From positions 1 through 64,000 of the forward strand of contig NZ_JACOPQ010000003.1 in the NCBI RefSeq assembly GCF_014287675.1: a stretch of DNA of 64,000 nt, written 5' to 3'. This document shows, in pieces, positions 18,001 to 25,952 of the stretch. The notes beneath the pieces were generated by a model. The model was not told the DNA's origin. It was given only the letters and a program-made list of their open reading frames with translations, and did not search any database. The stretch comes from Lawsonibacter faecis. GTDB lineage: Bacteria; Bacillota; Clostridia; Oscillospirales; Oscillospiraceae. Made by a program: the position numbers and the translations under genes. Every line of letters starts with the position of its first letter. Position 1 is the first letter of the stretch.

Positions 18001-19236
18001 ATGGCATCTATTGTAAAACGCAACAAAAGTTATGCGGTTGTCTATACAGATACCTCGGGCGAAAAGAAAAGGCAAAAATGGGAGACCTACTACAGTCTTG
18101 AGGAGGCGCAGCAACGAAAGGAATTGCTGGAACTATGCTCACATACACGAACAAAAGTCCGCCGCCAGTGTGTACAGACGGTGGAGCAATTTTTTGTGCA
18201 ATACGTGGAGCTATATGGAGTAAGCCATTGGTCACTATCCACTTATCAAGCCAATTACAGCCTTATTCGTCGTTATCTTATCCCGGCCATCGGCATGATG
18301 CGCCTTGAAGAACTCACTCCCCTTGTGGTGGCACATCTATACCACCGCTTTGCACAGTTACCACAACAAGGTGGTCGCTGCCATGAGCCTACAGGTAAAC
18401 CAATTACCACACAAACTCTGCGCAGCCTCCATAAACTGCTGCACAGTGCCTTTGAGCAGGCGGTGCTATGGGAGTATTTACAGCGAAACCCTTTTCACGG
18501 CGCATCACTGCCAAAGTCACATCCCACTTCCCTTGCGTTCCTCATCCCTGAACAAGTATGGCAGCTATTAGATGATTGCACCAACCCTATATTGCACATG
18601 GCCGTGACACTCGCCTTTGCGGGAACGCTGCGTAAGGGTGAGTTACTGGCACTGACTTGGCAGGACGTAAATTTCGTTGAGGGAACCATACGGGTAAACA
18701 AAACCCTGTACCGGGTCAGTAACCATGCGCTGACCATGCTACAGGGACGAGATATTCTCCATCAATTTCCACCATTGCTGGATACTGCCTGCACTACGCT
18801 AGTGCTTAAGCGTCCTAAAACAAAAGCCAGCAACCGGGTTATCTATTTGCCAGCCTCAGTAATGTCGGAATTGAAAGCCTTTAGGACATCCTCTCCAGAA
18901 ACCGAGCTGGGACTCATTTTCTGCTATCCGGATGGACGTCCCATCCAGGAGCACACTTTAACCGACCGCTTTCACGAGGCGCTGAAAGTGGCTGGCCTGC
19001 CACAAGTGACTTTCCACAGCCTGCGACACAGCAGTATCACATATAAGCTGGTGCTGTCACAGGGAGATCTTAAGGCGGTGCAGGGGGACTCCGGCCATGC
19101 TCAAGTAGATATGATTACCGACCTGTATGGTCACATTTTAGAAAATAACCGCATGACCAATGCAAAACGCATGGACGAGGCCTTTTTCCAAAAAGGGTAT
19201 AGTAAACAGGAATCGAACGCAAGACCTATCTCTTAG
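18001..19236 (+). CDS. Tyrosine recombinase (second integrase of element 1)
   Basis: The ATG at 18001 was chosen because GGAGG precedes it and because the family start MASIVKRNKSYAV is at this point; the frame is open further upstream without a site. The 411-aa protein has an AP2-like arm-binding N-terminus, a SAM-like core domain and a catalytic domain with the Arg in GTLRKGELLAL, the His-x-x-Arg in FHSLRHSS, the second His in GDSGHAQ and the Tyr in DLYGHI. It therefore looks active. It is not next to either att site and has no excisionase, unlike the integrase at 20462. It may be the integrase of a smaller unit nested in element 1 together with the neighbouring genes. Confidence 0.88.
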   Translation: MASIVKRNKSYAVVYTDTSGEKKRQKWETYYSLEEAQQRKELLELCSHTRTKVRRQCVQTVEQFFVQYVELYGVSHWSLSTYQANYSLIRRYLIPAIGMMRLEELTPLVVAHLYHRFAQLPQQGGRCHEPTGKPITTQTLRSLHKLLHSAFEQAVLWEYLQRNPFHGASLPKSHPTSLAFLIPEQVWQLLDDCTNPILHMAVTLAFAGTLRKGELLALTWQDVNFVEGTIRVNKTLYRVSNHALTMLQGRDILHQFPPLLDTACTTLVLKRPKTKASNRVIYLPASVMSELKAFRTSSPETELGLIFCYPDGRPIQEHTLTDRFHEALKVAGLPQVTFHSLRHSSITYKLVLSQGDLKAVQGDSGHAQVDMITDLYGHILENNRMTNAKRMDEAFFQKGYSKQESNARPIS

Positions 19237-19314
19237 GAGGCGATAGGTCTATCCAGTATACAAGAAGGGAATCCAAAATCTTATCCCATATCGAAAGGAA
19301 AAGGAGATATCTCC

Positions 19315-20121
19315 ATGAATATAGACCACTGCAAAACATTTAATGCCTTGGGCGATTACCTCAAGGAACAGGCTACTCGGACTGATTTAAAACAGGACGA
19401 GTGTAAACAGCTATATAGTACGCTGGAGGAGCGTTGTCAGCGCCATTATCTAAACGGTCTACTATCTGGGCATAGAAACTGGTATATCTGCGAGGGCACG
19501 TCTGCTGTTTTTACCTACCTCTATCGCAATTGGAGCTATCAAAGCAGCCTTAAGGCAAACCGTGACTACCTGATGGAGATTGCTGATCATCTTCAGCAGG
19601 ACTACTTTTGCGCCGATGGACCACAGATCACAGTACAGGAGATCACGCACATTTTATCCATACTGGACAAGCGTTATGACTTTTCTAAAAAGGTGCTGGG
19701 CGATGCGCTTTTGTATCTGCTATTGCCGAACGATGCCCACCGAACCTATGATGCCCTTTGCCGACCTTATACCACACCGGATGGACAGTGGACCTGCGAT
19801 ATCATCTTGCCCCATATTCAGCGAGATACGAAAACAAACCCTGGCTCCATACTACTCCATGAACTGGGCCATCTGCTCAATCTCAAGTTGACTGGCAGCC
19901 TATTGGTATTGCCTGAGCTGTTTGTGCAACTAGATGGCTTGATGCGAACCACCCAAACCGCAGGTAGTATAGAAGAACTCAGCGAACTATTCGCTCACCT
20001 CTTTGCCATGACCATGCTCCGGCAGCCGGAGTTAAAGCAGTATGATTCTTATCCGCCAATACCGGAGGCCACACAAGCAGTCTTTATCGCCTATTTTCAA
20101 ACCTTGCTGGCAGGGCTATAG
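19315..20121 (+). CDS. HELGH-motif protein, probable zinc metalloprotease-like
   Basis: The 268-aa protein starts after AAGGAG. Most of it is not recognised, but residues 182-186 read HELGH, preceded by SILL, the HExxH zinc site of many metallopeptidases. About 35 residues later follows EELSELFAHLFAM, where a Glu could be the third ligand as in gluzincins. HELGH and a later E..A..FA pattern are also seen in ImmA/IrrE proteins, which cleave phage-type repressors in mobile elements, though the length and spacing here differ. It sits 78 bases behind the second integrase and is probably co-transcribed. No signal peptide, so a cytoplasmic role is likely. Confidence 0.7.
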   Translation: MNIDHCKTFNALGDYLKEQATRTDLKQDECKQLYSTLEERCQRHYLNGLLSGHRNWYICEGTSAVFTYLYRNWSYQSSLKANRDYLMEIADHLQQDYFCADGPQITVQEITHILSILDKRYDFSKKVLGDALLYLLLPNDAHRTYDALCRPYTTPDGQWTCDIILPHIQRDTKTNPGSILLHELGHLLNLKLTGSLLVLPELFVQLDGLMRTTQTAGSIEELSELFAHLFAMTMLRQPELKQYDSYPPIPEATQAVFIAYFQTLLAGL

Positions 20122-20202
20122 CCACCACACACAACACCGCTCATTGGGTTCATTCCCAATAGGTGGTGCTTCTTTATGCCATTACATCCAAAGGAGGACT
20201 AT

Positions 20203-20394
20203 ATGTATCCAACAAATCATCAGCAGGATAAGAGATTCTTAACCGCTACCGATGTTGCGGAAATCCTTCATATCTCAAGAAGTTCAGCTTATCGCATCAT
20301 ACAACGATTAAATGGCGAACTCAAGGCGCAGGGCAAAATCACGATTGCCGGTAAAATTTCCTCTCGATACTTTTTTGAAAATATTTATCTATGA
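20203..20394 (+). CDS. Excisionase/DNA-binding protein of element 1
   Basis: The start at 20203 has AAAGGAGG 6 bases upstream. The 63-aa protein has a winged-helix MerR/excisionase pattern (LTATDVAEILHISRSSAYRI), followed by LNGELKAQGKITIAGKISSRYF. It is clearly homologous to the 62-aa protein of element 2 (28497-28685), with the same end motif (ITIAGR / YF.E..Y). It precedes the integrase by 67 bases, the usual xis-int order. Confidence 0.85.
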   Translation: MYPTNHQQDKRFLTATDVAEILHISRSSAYRIIQRLNGELKAQGKITIAGKISSRYFFENIYL

Positions 20395-20461
20395 TCTGTG
20401 ATCATATACACCCAACCGAAACCATGATAAAATAAAGTTGTGGTAGCAGAAGGAGGTGCAA

Positions 20462-21520
20462 ATGCCTACCTACAAAGACCTAAAAACCGGATTGTGGTAT
20501 TGCAAATTTGTTTTTACTGATTGGACGGGCAAAAAGACACAGAAAAAGAAAATGGGCTTTAAGCTGCAAAAAGAAGCGAAAGCCTATGAAACGGAGTTTT
20601 TAAGCAAGGCGCATGCTTCCTGCGATATGCTCTTTTCCTCACTCGTAGAACTCTATATGGAGGACTGCAAGCCGCGCCTAAAGCCTACGACCTATGCAAA
20701 CAAACAATTTCTCATAGGCACCCATGTACTGTCTTACTTCGGGAATACGCCAATCAATAAAATTTTCGCAACTACGATTCGGCAATGGCAAACGACACTG
20801 ATTTCGCATCCTGCCGGCTATAGCGAGACGTATCTGAAAACGGTACATAATCAGGTTTCTGCAATCTTCAACTTTGCTTGTAAATATTACAGGCTCCCGG
20901 AAAACCCAGCCCGGATTTGTGGCTCTATGGGGAAGAAGAATGCGGACTGTATGCTGTTTTGGACGGTGGATGAGTTTAAGAAGTTCGTTGCAGCTGTCAG
21001 CGATAAGATCGTTTCCACGACCATTTTCAATCTGCTCTTCTGGTCGGGGATGCGTTCTGGAGAAATGCTGGCACTGACTTTAAACGACTTTGACTTTGAT
21101 GCGAACACAGTGTCGATCAGCAAAAACTACGCACGGCTCGACAACGAGGATCTGATCCTTGAGCCCAAAACACCAAAAAGCAAACGGAAAGTTACTTTGC
21201 CGCCCTTTGTCTGCGACCTTGTAAAGTCTTATGCTGAAAAACTTGTAGATTACGAACCAGATGAACGATTATTCACCGTGACAAAGCACTATCTCAAACA
21301 TGAGATGAGCAGAGGCTGCAAGAAAAGCGGCGTCAAGGTTATCAGAATTCATGACCTTCGCCACAGCCACGCAAGCCTGCTGATCGAGATGGGATTCTCT
21401 CCACTCCTAATCAGTGAACGGCTGGGTCATGAAGATATAAAAACCACTTTGCAGACCTACTCTCACCTCTACCCCAACAAGCAGGGAGAAGTAGCTGAGA
21501 GACTGCAAAGTTTCTTTTAA
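20462..21520 (+). CDS. Tyrosine integrase of element 1
   Basis: The ATG at 20462 with AGGAGG just upstream is preferred to an in-frame GTG 6 bases earlier. The 352-aa phage-type integrase has an arm-binding N-terminus (YKDLKTGLWYCKF), a core-binding domain and a complete catalytic set: Arg in SGMRSGEML, His-Asp-Leu-Arg-His in RIHDLRHSHASLL, His in RLGHEDI and Tyr in TLQTYSHL. It is homologous along its length with the integrase of element 2 (27420-28496), and both have a paired xis. It ends 90 bases before the internal att site, so it is the likely enzyme that put element 1 into guaA. Confidence 0.93.
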   Translation: MPTYKDLKTGLWYCKFVFTDWTGKKTQKKKMGFKLQKEAKAYETEFLSKAHASCDMLFSSLVELYMEDCKPRLKPTTYANKQFLIGTHVLSYFGNTPINKIFATTIRQWQTTLISHPAGYSETYLKTVHNQVSAIFNFACKYYRLPENPARICGSMGKKNADCMLFWTVDEFKKFVAAVSDKIVSTTIFNLLFWSGMRSGEMLALTLNDFDFDANTVSISKNYARLDNEDLILEPKTPKSKRKVTLPPFVCDLVKSYAEKLVDYEPDERLFTVTKHYLKHEMSRGCKKSGVKVIRIHDLRHSHASLLIEMGFSPLLISERLGHEDIKTTLQTYSHLYPNKQGEVAERLQSFF

Positions 21521-21528
21521 CCCCATTT

Positions 21529-21547
21529 CGTGTACCTTTTGTGTACT
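21529..21547. repeat. Inner direct repeat, right end of element 1
   Basis: CGTGTACCTTTTGTGTACT is the partner of 13602-13620 (17 of 19 identical) and lies just behind the integrase stop codon, about 63 bases from the att site. Confidence 0.65.
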
Positions 21548-21564
21548 TCGGGGTAAAAGAGAAA

Positions 21565-21597
21565 GCCGCAAACCCCGACGAATACAGGGTTTGCGGC
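21565..21597. terminator. Hairpin behind the element 1 integrase
   Basis: An 11-bp perfect stem, GCCGCAAACCC (21565-21575) paired with 21587-21597, follows the integrase by 45 bases. No T run follows. The stretch 21521-21845 holds this hairpin, two inner repeats and the internal att site. Confidence 0.5.
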
Positions 21598-21609
21598 AAG
21601 GGTTACATT

Positions 21610-21619
21610 ATTCCCACTC
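21610..21619. other. Attachment site between the two elements (att 2)
   Basis: ATTCCCACTC differs by one base from the outer att motifs. On the reverse strand it reads GAGTGGGAAT followed by AA, again Glu-Trp-Glu-stop. It marks the joint between element 1 and element 2. Confidence 0.72.
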
Positions 21620-21721
21620 GTTGTTGGGCATCATATTTAACGGATTTTGCTTCATAAATTTGATACCTCATTTTTTTGATTATTTGATGTGTCCATATTA
21701 TCCAGCCCTATACGATGGGCT

Positions 21722-21750
21722 GTTATCAAATTGTTATCGGTGGTGATAAC
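21722..21750. repeat. Inner direct repeat, left end of element 2
   Basis: GTTATCAAATTGTTATC (21722-21738) matches 16 of 17 bases with 29542-29558 near the other end of element 2. It is followed by GGTGGTGATAAC, which adds an inverted copy of GTTATC. It is the equivalent of the GTGTAC repeats in element 1 but with another sequence, as expected for a different integrase. Confidence 0.65.
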
Positions 21751-21845
21751 GGGGGGTAGCAGGGTTGTTGTTTTCTCTGGTGGTTTACAACTACATTTTA
21801 CCACGAAAGGCAGGGAAATGCAATAACCATCCTTGCTGTGGCGTA

Positions 21846-23765
21846 TCAAGGAATCTTACTGAACATATGGCGCACCTTATCCAAACGGCTGTTTGGACGA
21901 CGGGGCTGGATGATTGGCTCGCCGACAGTGGCCTGATACCCTTTCAGTTCCGTCAGGCACACACTCCGCCCGTTGGTGTAAAAGGCCAAATCAGTACGGT
22001 ATGCCTGTATGCAACGGGCGGGAATCTCGCCAGTAAAGACAACTTCATCCTTTTTTATCTGGGCCGTTTCGATGGTGGCACAGTATTTCGGCGCATCATG
22101 ATAAGCCCTGGAAAGGTATTCCTGGGGCGCATAGAGGGTGAAGGAGAGATAAGGTTCCAGCAACTGCGTCCCAGATTTCTTCAATGCCTGTTCCAATACA
22201 ATCGGGGCCAATGAGCGGAAGTCCGCCGGCGTACTGACCGGGCTATAGTAAAGTCCGTATTCAAAGCAAATCTTACAGTCCGTTACGTTCCAGCCACACA
22301 AGCCTTGCCCCAAACCGTAACGGATACCATCCATGACAGCGTTTTGAAAACTCTGGTTCAGGTATCCCAGGGAAACCCGGCTCTCGTATTTTACACCGGA
22401 GCCAAGCGGGAGCGGTGTAACAGACAGTCCGATAGATGCCCAAAACGGGTTAGGCGGCACCTCGATATGGATGGTGTGACTGGCCACTTTGAGCGGCCGC
22501 TCTAAATAAATGACGGTGGGTTCCTTCACTGCTGTTTCAATCTTGTATTTTTCCGTCAGCAAAGCGGAAACAACCTCCAACTGCATCCGACCCAAAAAAG
22601 AAAGAATGATCTCATGGGTGGTGGAATCCACCTCGTAGTGCAAAAGCGGGTCAGTATCCGCAATTTGCGTAAGAGCGTCCAGCAACCGGTCTCTTTGCTC
22701 TGCCGTTTTTGGCGTAATCGTCGTCCGCAGCATAGGGAAGGGAACATCACTCCACATTTCACGAGGAAGTTGGGTTTTGTCCCCCAATATATCGTTTAAT
22801 CTCAAGCTGTCGCTGGGAAGGATGACAATTTCGCCCTTATGGGCGGTATCTGTCCGAACAATCTCCCCTTTGGATGGAATACGCATCTCTGTGATTTTCA
22901 GCTTTTCTCTCCCGGCTAGGGCCACCGTATCCCGCAGACGCAGCGTTCCGCTGTATAGCCGCAGATAGACAAGCCTCTGGCCGCAATCTGTATACTCCAC
23001 CTTAAAAACTCTACCGCACAGGGCGGCGCTCCCCTGTTCCTTGGTCGATTGGAACAGCCCTATCACCGCATCCATCAACTGTTGAATGCCAAGGCCGTTT
23101 TTGGCGCTACCATGATAGACCGGGAGCAGGGAGGCGTCTTGAACTCGCCGCTGTTCTTCTTGCGCAAGTTCTTTCTGACTGATTGATTCTCCTGCGATAT
23201 ACTTTGCCAATAACTCATCGTTATTTTCGATGACCGAATCCCACACCTCTGCACTAGTGTTTTCTGTCAGAGTTATTTTCGAGGACAGCGACACTGTCTG
23301 CTTGATGATAATATCAGCGGAGAGCTTATCCCGAACAGACTGATATACGCTCTCCAAATCAATGCCAACCTGGTCGATCTTGTTGATAAAGATAATGGTG
23401 GGGATGTTCAATTTCCGTAGGGCATGGAACAGAACACGGGTCTGGGCCTGCACGCCATCTTTAGCGGAGAGCACCAAGATGGCCCCGTCCAAAACAGCCA
23501 GAGAGCGGTATACCTCTGCCAAGAAATCCATGTGGCCGGGAGTATCCACAATATTGACTTTACAACTGTGCCACTGGAAAGAAGTGACTGCCGTTTGAAT
23601 GGTAATTCCACGCTGCCGCTCCAAAAACATAGTGTCCGTTCTCGTTGTCCCTTTTTCGACGCTCCCCGGCTCTGAAATGGTTCCGCTGGCATACAGCAGG
23701 CTTTCTGTCAGTGTCGTCTTGCCCGCATCTACATGGGCAAGAATCCCGATATTGATAATGTTCAT
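21846..23765 (-). CDS. tet(W): Tetracycline resistance ribosomal protection protein, Tet(W) type
   Basis: The protein starts at 23765 (MNIINIGILAHVDAGKT) after GGAGG and is 639 aa, the exact length of Tet(W). It is an EF-G-like GTPase with P-loop AHVDAGKT (10-17), DTPGH and NKID motifs and the family end PRRPNSRLDKVRHMF. It releases tetracycline from the ribosome. Remembered Tet(W) sequence agrees over long stretches, with more differences in the middle (about 165-330), so it could also be a Tet(W)/Tet(O)-family mosaic. Naming needs a full alignment. The upstream leader carries the attenuation signals known for this gene family. It is the last gene of the element 2 mobilization cluster, on the same strand. 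Confidence 0.9.
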   Translation of the reverse strand: MNIINIGILAHVDAGKTTLTESLLYASGTISEPGSVEKGTTRTDTMFLERQRGITIQTAVTSFQWHSCKVNIVDTPGHMDFLAEVYRSLAVLDGAILVLSAKDGVQAQTRVLFHALRKLNIPTIIFINKIDQVGIDLESVYQSVRDKLSADIIIKQTVSLSSKITLTENTSAEVWDSVIENNDELLAKYIAGESISQKELAQEEQRRVQDASLLPVYHGSAKNGLGIQQLMDAVIGLFQSTKEQGSAALCGRVFKVEYTDCGQRLVYLRLYSGTLRLRDTVALAGREKLKITEMRIPSKGEIVRTDTAHKGEIVILPSDSLRLNDILGDKTQLPREMWSDVPFPMLRTTITPKTAEQRDRLLDALTQIADTDPLLHYEVDSTTHEIILSFLGRMQLEVVSALLTEKYKIETAVKEPTVIYLERPLKVASHTIHIEVPPNPFWASIGLSVTPLPLGSGVKYESRVSLGYLNQSFQNAVMDGIRYGLGQGLCGWNVTDCKICFEYGLYYSPVSTPADFRSLAPIVLEQALKKSGTQLLEPYLSFTLYAPQEYLSRAYHDAPKYCATIETAQIKKDEVVFTGEIPARCIQAYRTDLAFYTNGRSVCLTELKGYQATVGEPIIQPRRPNSRLDKVRHMFSKIP

Positions 23766-23801
23766 GTCTATCCTCCATACAAGGCCCAAAAGGGCGCAAA
23801 A

Positions 23802-23835
23802 ATCCCCAGCGGCAAATACTTTTACCGCTGGGGAT
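23802..23835 (-). promoter_or_regulatory. tet leader: attenuator hairpin near the start codon
   Basis: On the reverse strand an 11-bp perfect stem (ATCCCCAGCGG at 23825-23835 with its complement at 23802-23812) is followed by ATTTTTG, 30 bases before the RBS. A short reading frame starting at 23862 (MRFYVSEVMIPSGKSICRW) crosses the hairpin. This is the same arrangement as the leader peptide and attenuator described for tet(M)-type genes. Confidence 0.75.
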
Positions 23836-23915
23836 CATGACTTCGGATACATAGAAACGCATTCAGCTAACATGAGCCGTTATCCGTCACGATATTTGAT
23901 AAAAAGGCAAAAGCA

Positions 23916-23995
23916 TTCTTAAATTGGGTACAAAAACCAAGCCCCTGCAAGGGGCAATTATTTTTGTGCCCATTATCAAATTTTATTTAAGAATA
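23916..23995 (-). promoter_or_regulatory. tet leader: second terminator-like hairpin inside a long inverted repeat
   Basis: On the reverse strand GCCCCTTGCAGGGGC (23942-23956) is followed by TTGGTTTTTG. It is enclosed by ATTCTTAAAT / ATTTAAGAAT (23916-23925 and 23986-23995), giving a possible alternative long stem. The untranslated leader between the mobilization genes and tet is thus over 200 bases and contains two stop signals. Confidence 0.6.
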
Positions 23996-24190
23996 CCTTG
24001 CCGCATGTTGAATAGACTCCTCAAATCAGGATGACAGCAGTATAGCATAGCACACTCTAAAATGCAAGAAGTTTTTACCCGCTGTCCCAAATAAATCAGG
24101 AGGGCATTCACCGGGACACCCTCCGATTTGGGGCCTCATGCGCAAATAATTTCTGTGTCCACGATTTCCGCCGCACACGCCCGAATATTG

Positions 24191-24250
24191 TTAGTCCCTC
24201 TGCAACTCATACCACAGACCGTTGCCCTCGTCAAAGATGTACTTTTCCAT
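24191..24250 (-). pseudogene. Truncated TnpV-like gene
   Basis: A 19-codon frame, MEKYIFDEGNGLWYELQRD, starts after TGGAGG and ends at TAA. It looks like the first part of TnpV-type proteins of clostridial mobilizable transposons, which begin M.KYIFDE..GLWYELQGDYYIPC. The match stops at the point where the tet upstream region begins, so the rest was probably lost when tet was acquired. Assignment from memory of the motif. Confidence 0.55.
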
Positions 24251-24273
24251 GAAATTACCTCCATTTTTTGTGA

Positions 24274-25617
24274 TTATCGTGCGCCTACCCTTATTTTTGA
24301 CCTTGCACCCCATTTCTGCTCCTTTTCGACCTGTTCCTGCTGGTAAGCTGCCTCCAGTATCCTGTCCGCCTGTTCCGGGCCAATGGCCCGTCTGACCCGC
24401 TCATAGTCCCTGACTTGCCCTTTCAAGCCGTCCCTCTCGGCACAAACCTCATAAATCCTGGCTGACAGGGAGCCGTTCTTACTGACCTCACGATCATAGG
24501 CGCTCTGCAACCGCTCAAACTTGCTCTTGAGGTCGAAGTAGGCCCGGTAGACGGAGCGCAGCACCTTGACGATCTTCTCCCAAAGGGGCTTGGCCTTTTT
24601 CTCCCGGTAGGACTTGGCCGATTCCAGCGGCCCCGCCTCCGGCAGCGTCCGCTCCGGGTCGTCGGAGAAGTCCGCCGCCAGTTTCTCCATGCCCTTGAGC
24701 AAGGGCGCTACATCGTCCAGCTTAGCCCTGGCCTGGGCCGCTTTCTTCTCAGCTGATGCTGCCTCCTTATTCTTTTTGTCGGCCTCAACCTGGGCCAGCG
24801 CCGACACCTCTTGAAGCTGTGCAAGCCGTTCCTGCTCACGCTCCGTCTTGAACTGCGTAACAGTCAAATGTTCTTCGGAACTACCACGTTCCCCACGCTC
24901 TACATCGTCATAGCCAGCGGAGCGCATATGCTCAAAGAAATCATCTTGCAGGACACTGTACGACTTTCGTAGAACGGGTTTGCCCTTAGCTGTGCGTAAC
25001 GGCTCCCCGGTAGTTTCGTCCAGAATGGGCTTGGACGCCCACTTCTTGCTCATGCTCACCTGCATGATCGTTTCCTTGACCTTGCCCACCAGGGACTTGT
25101 CCTTGCACCGCTTTGTCCAGCGTATCTCCTTCTCCACTACCGGGATATAAACCACATGGAGGTGGTAGTGGTACACGTCCTCCCCCAGCGCCTCGGACAT
25201 GGCCCGGTTGCGCTCGTCAGCGTGCATGACCGCCGACAAAATATACTGCTCTCCGCCCACGATTTTGATTGCGGCTTTATAGGCTTCGGTGTAAAATTGT
25301 TTTGCGAAGTCATACCCGCCGTGATTGTAGAAGTAAGCGGAGTTTACATCAAAGACCAACTCACCGTATCGAAAGGCATCCTCCTTGATGCCACGGGTGG
25401 AGATCACGCCGTCGGCCTCCATTTGAGCAAACATCTCCCGATACCCGGCAGACGGGGTTTTGAAATGGACATTGAGCGGCGTCCGCTCCAGTACAATGTC
25501 CTGATTGACATAGGAATCCTTCTCACGCTCGTTGTGCTGCTGGGTGTTACCGATCTTGGTTTCGGTCAGCCTCATATTTCTTGCGTTGGTACGGTCAATA
25601 CCGTCGCCTCTCGCCAT
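24274..25617 (-). CDS. MobV-family relaxase (plasmid recombination/mobilization protein)
   Basis: ATG at 25617 after AGGAGG; an in-frame TTG 6 bases earlier is less likely. The 447-aa protein has MobV motif I at its N-terminus (HNER...YVNQDIVLERT, residues 28-46) and the metal-binding motif III, here HADE (132-135) and HYHLH (150-154), with about eleven residues more between the two halves than in pMV158 MobM. The C-terminal half is a long coiled coil (about 230-430). It should nick the element at oriT and lead its transfer with the help of a conjugative element. A candidate oriT lies just upstream (25681-25738). TnpZ of Tn4451 is a relative with the same neighbours (TnpV). Confidence 0.88.
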   Translation of the reverse strand: MARGDGIDRTNARNMRLTETKIGNTQQHNEREKDSYVNQDIVLERTPLNVHFKTPSAGYREMFAQMEADGVISTRGIKEDAFRYGELVFDVNSAYFYNHGGYDFAKQFYTEAYKAAIKIVGGEQYILSAVMHADERNRAMSEALGEDVYHYHLHVVYIPVVEKEIRWTKRCKDKSLVGKVKETIMQVSMSKKWASKPILDETTGEPLRTAKGKPVLRKSYSVLQDDFFEHMRSAGYDDVERGERGSSEEHLTVTQFKTEREQERLAQLQEVSALAQVEADKKNKEAASAEKKAAQARAKLDDVAPLLKGMEKLAADFSDDPERTLPEAGPLESAKSYREKKAKPLWEKIVKVLRSVYRAYFDLKSKFERLQSAYDREVSKNGSLSARIYEVCAERDGLKGQVRDYERVRRAIGPEQADRILEAAYQQEQVEKEQKWGARSKIRVGAR

Positions 25618-25680
25618 AGGCAAAAATCCTCCTGTTTCAGATGTTGGGTTGTTGAAAGAGGACGGGGGTTCGGGGGAGGC

Positions 25681-25738
25681 ACTTCCTGCAGGAAGTGTAA
25701 TAACCCACTATGACACTTTCATCCCTTCGGTCTGCAAA
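25681..25738. other. Candidate oriT
   Basis: On the reverse strand AAGTGTCATAGTGGGTTATT leads into ACACTT, an inverted repeat (AAGTGT / ACACTT) around ATAGTGGGTTAT. This core resembles the nick region of pMV158 (ATAGTGTG/TTAT). It is flanked by the palindrome ACTTCCTGCAGGAAGT and by a second stem (GACACTTT / AAAGTGTC). It lies about 65 bases in front of the MobV gene, the usual place. Confidence 0.55.
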
Positions 25739-25766
25739 GTGTCGTGGGCTCTCCGAGGGGGTGTGG

Positions 25767-25785
25767 GGGCTTTGCCCCCGGCAAC
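25767..25785. repeat. Short GC hairpins behind the RepA-like gene
   Basis: GGGGGCTTTGCCCCC forms a 6-bp stem with a 3-base loop, followed by a further C/G-rich stem around 25786-25830. They stand between oriT and the CGTGAC repeats and may be part of the transfer or replication region. Confidence 0.4.
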
Positions 25786-25857
25786 TGCGGTTGCCTCCCC
25801 CAGCAGGGCCGCCCTTTGAAAAGGGCACCCTGCACCCCGCCTAAACTTTGCTGCTCC

Positions 25858-25952
25858 CCGTGACAGCCGTGACGACCGTGACGATGTTTCAGACACCGCC
25901 GCCACTCTCAAAAAAGCCGTCACAGCCGTCACGGTCGTCACGCCTGGGACGG
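25858..25952. repeat. Facing arrays of CGTGAC / GTCACG repeats
   Basis: Three CGTGAC units (25858-25883) face three GTCAC(G) units (25918-25941 and on) across about 35 bases, together an imperfect large inverted repeat. The right array overlaps the 3' end of the RepA-like ATPase gene. The spacing resembles iteron-type or relaxosome binding sites. Confidence 0.5.

Noticed and set aside
23408..23922. Several frames around the start of tet
   Set aside because: Out-of-frame shadows of tet; only the short leader frame from 23862 was kept, as part of the attenuator.
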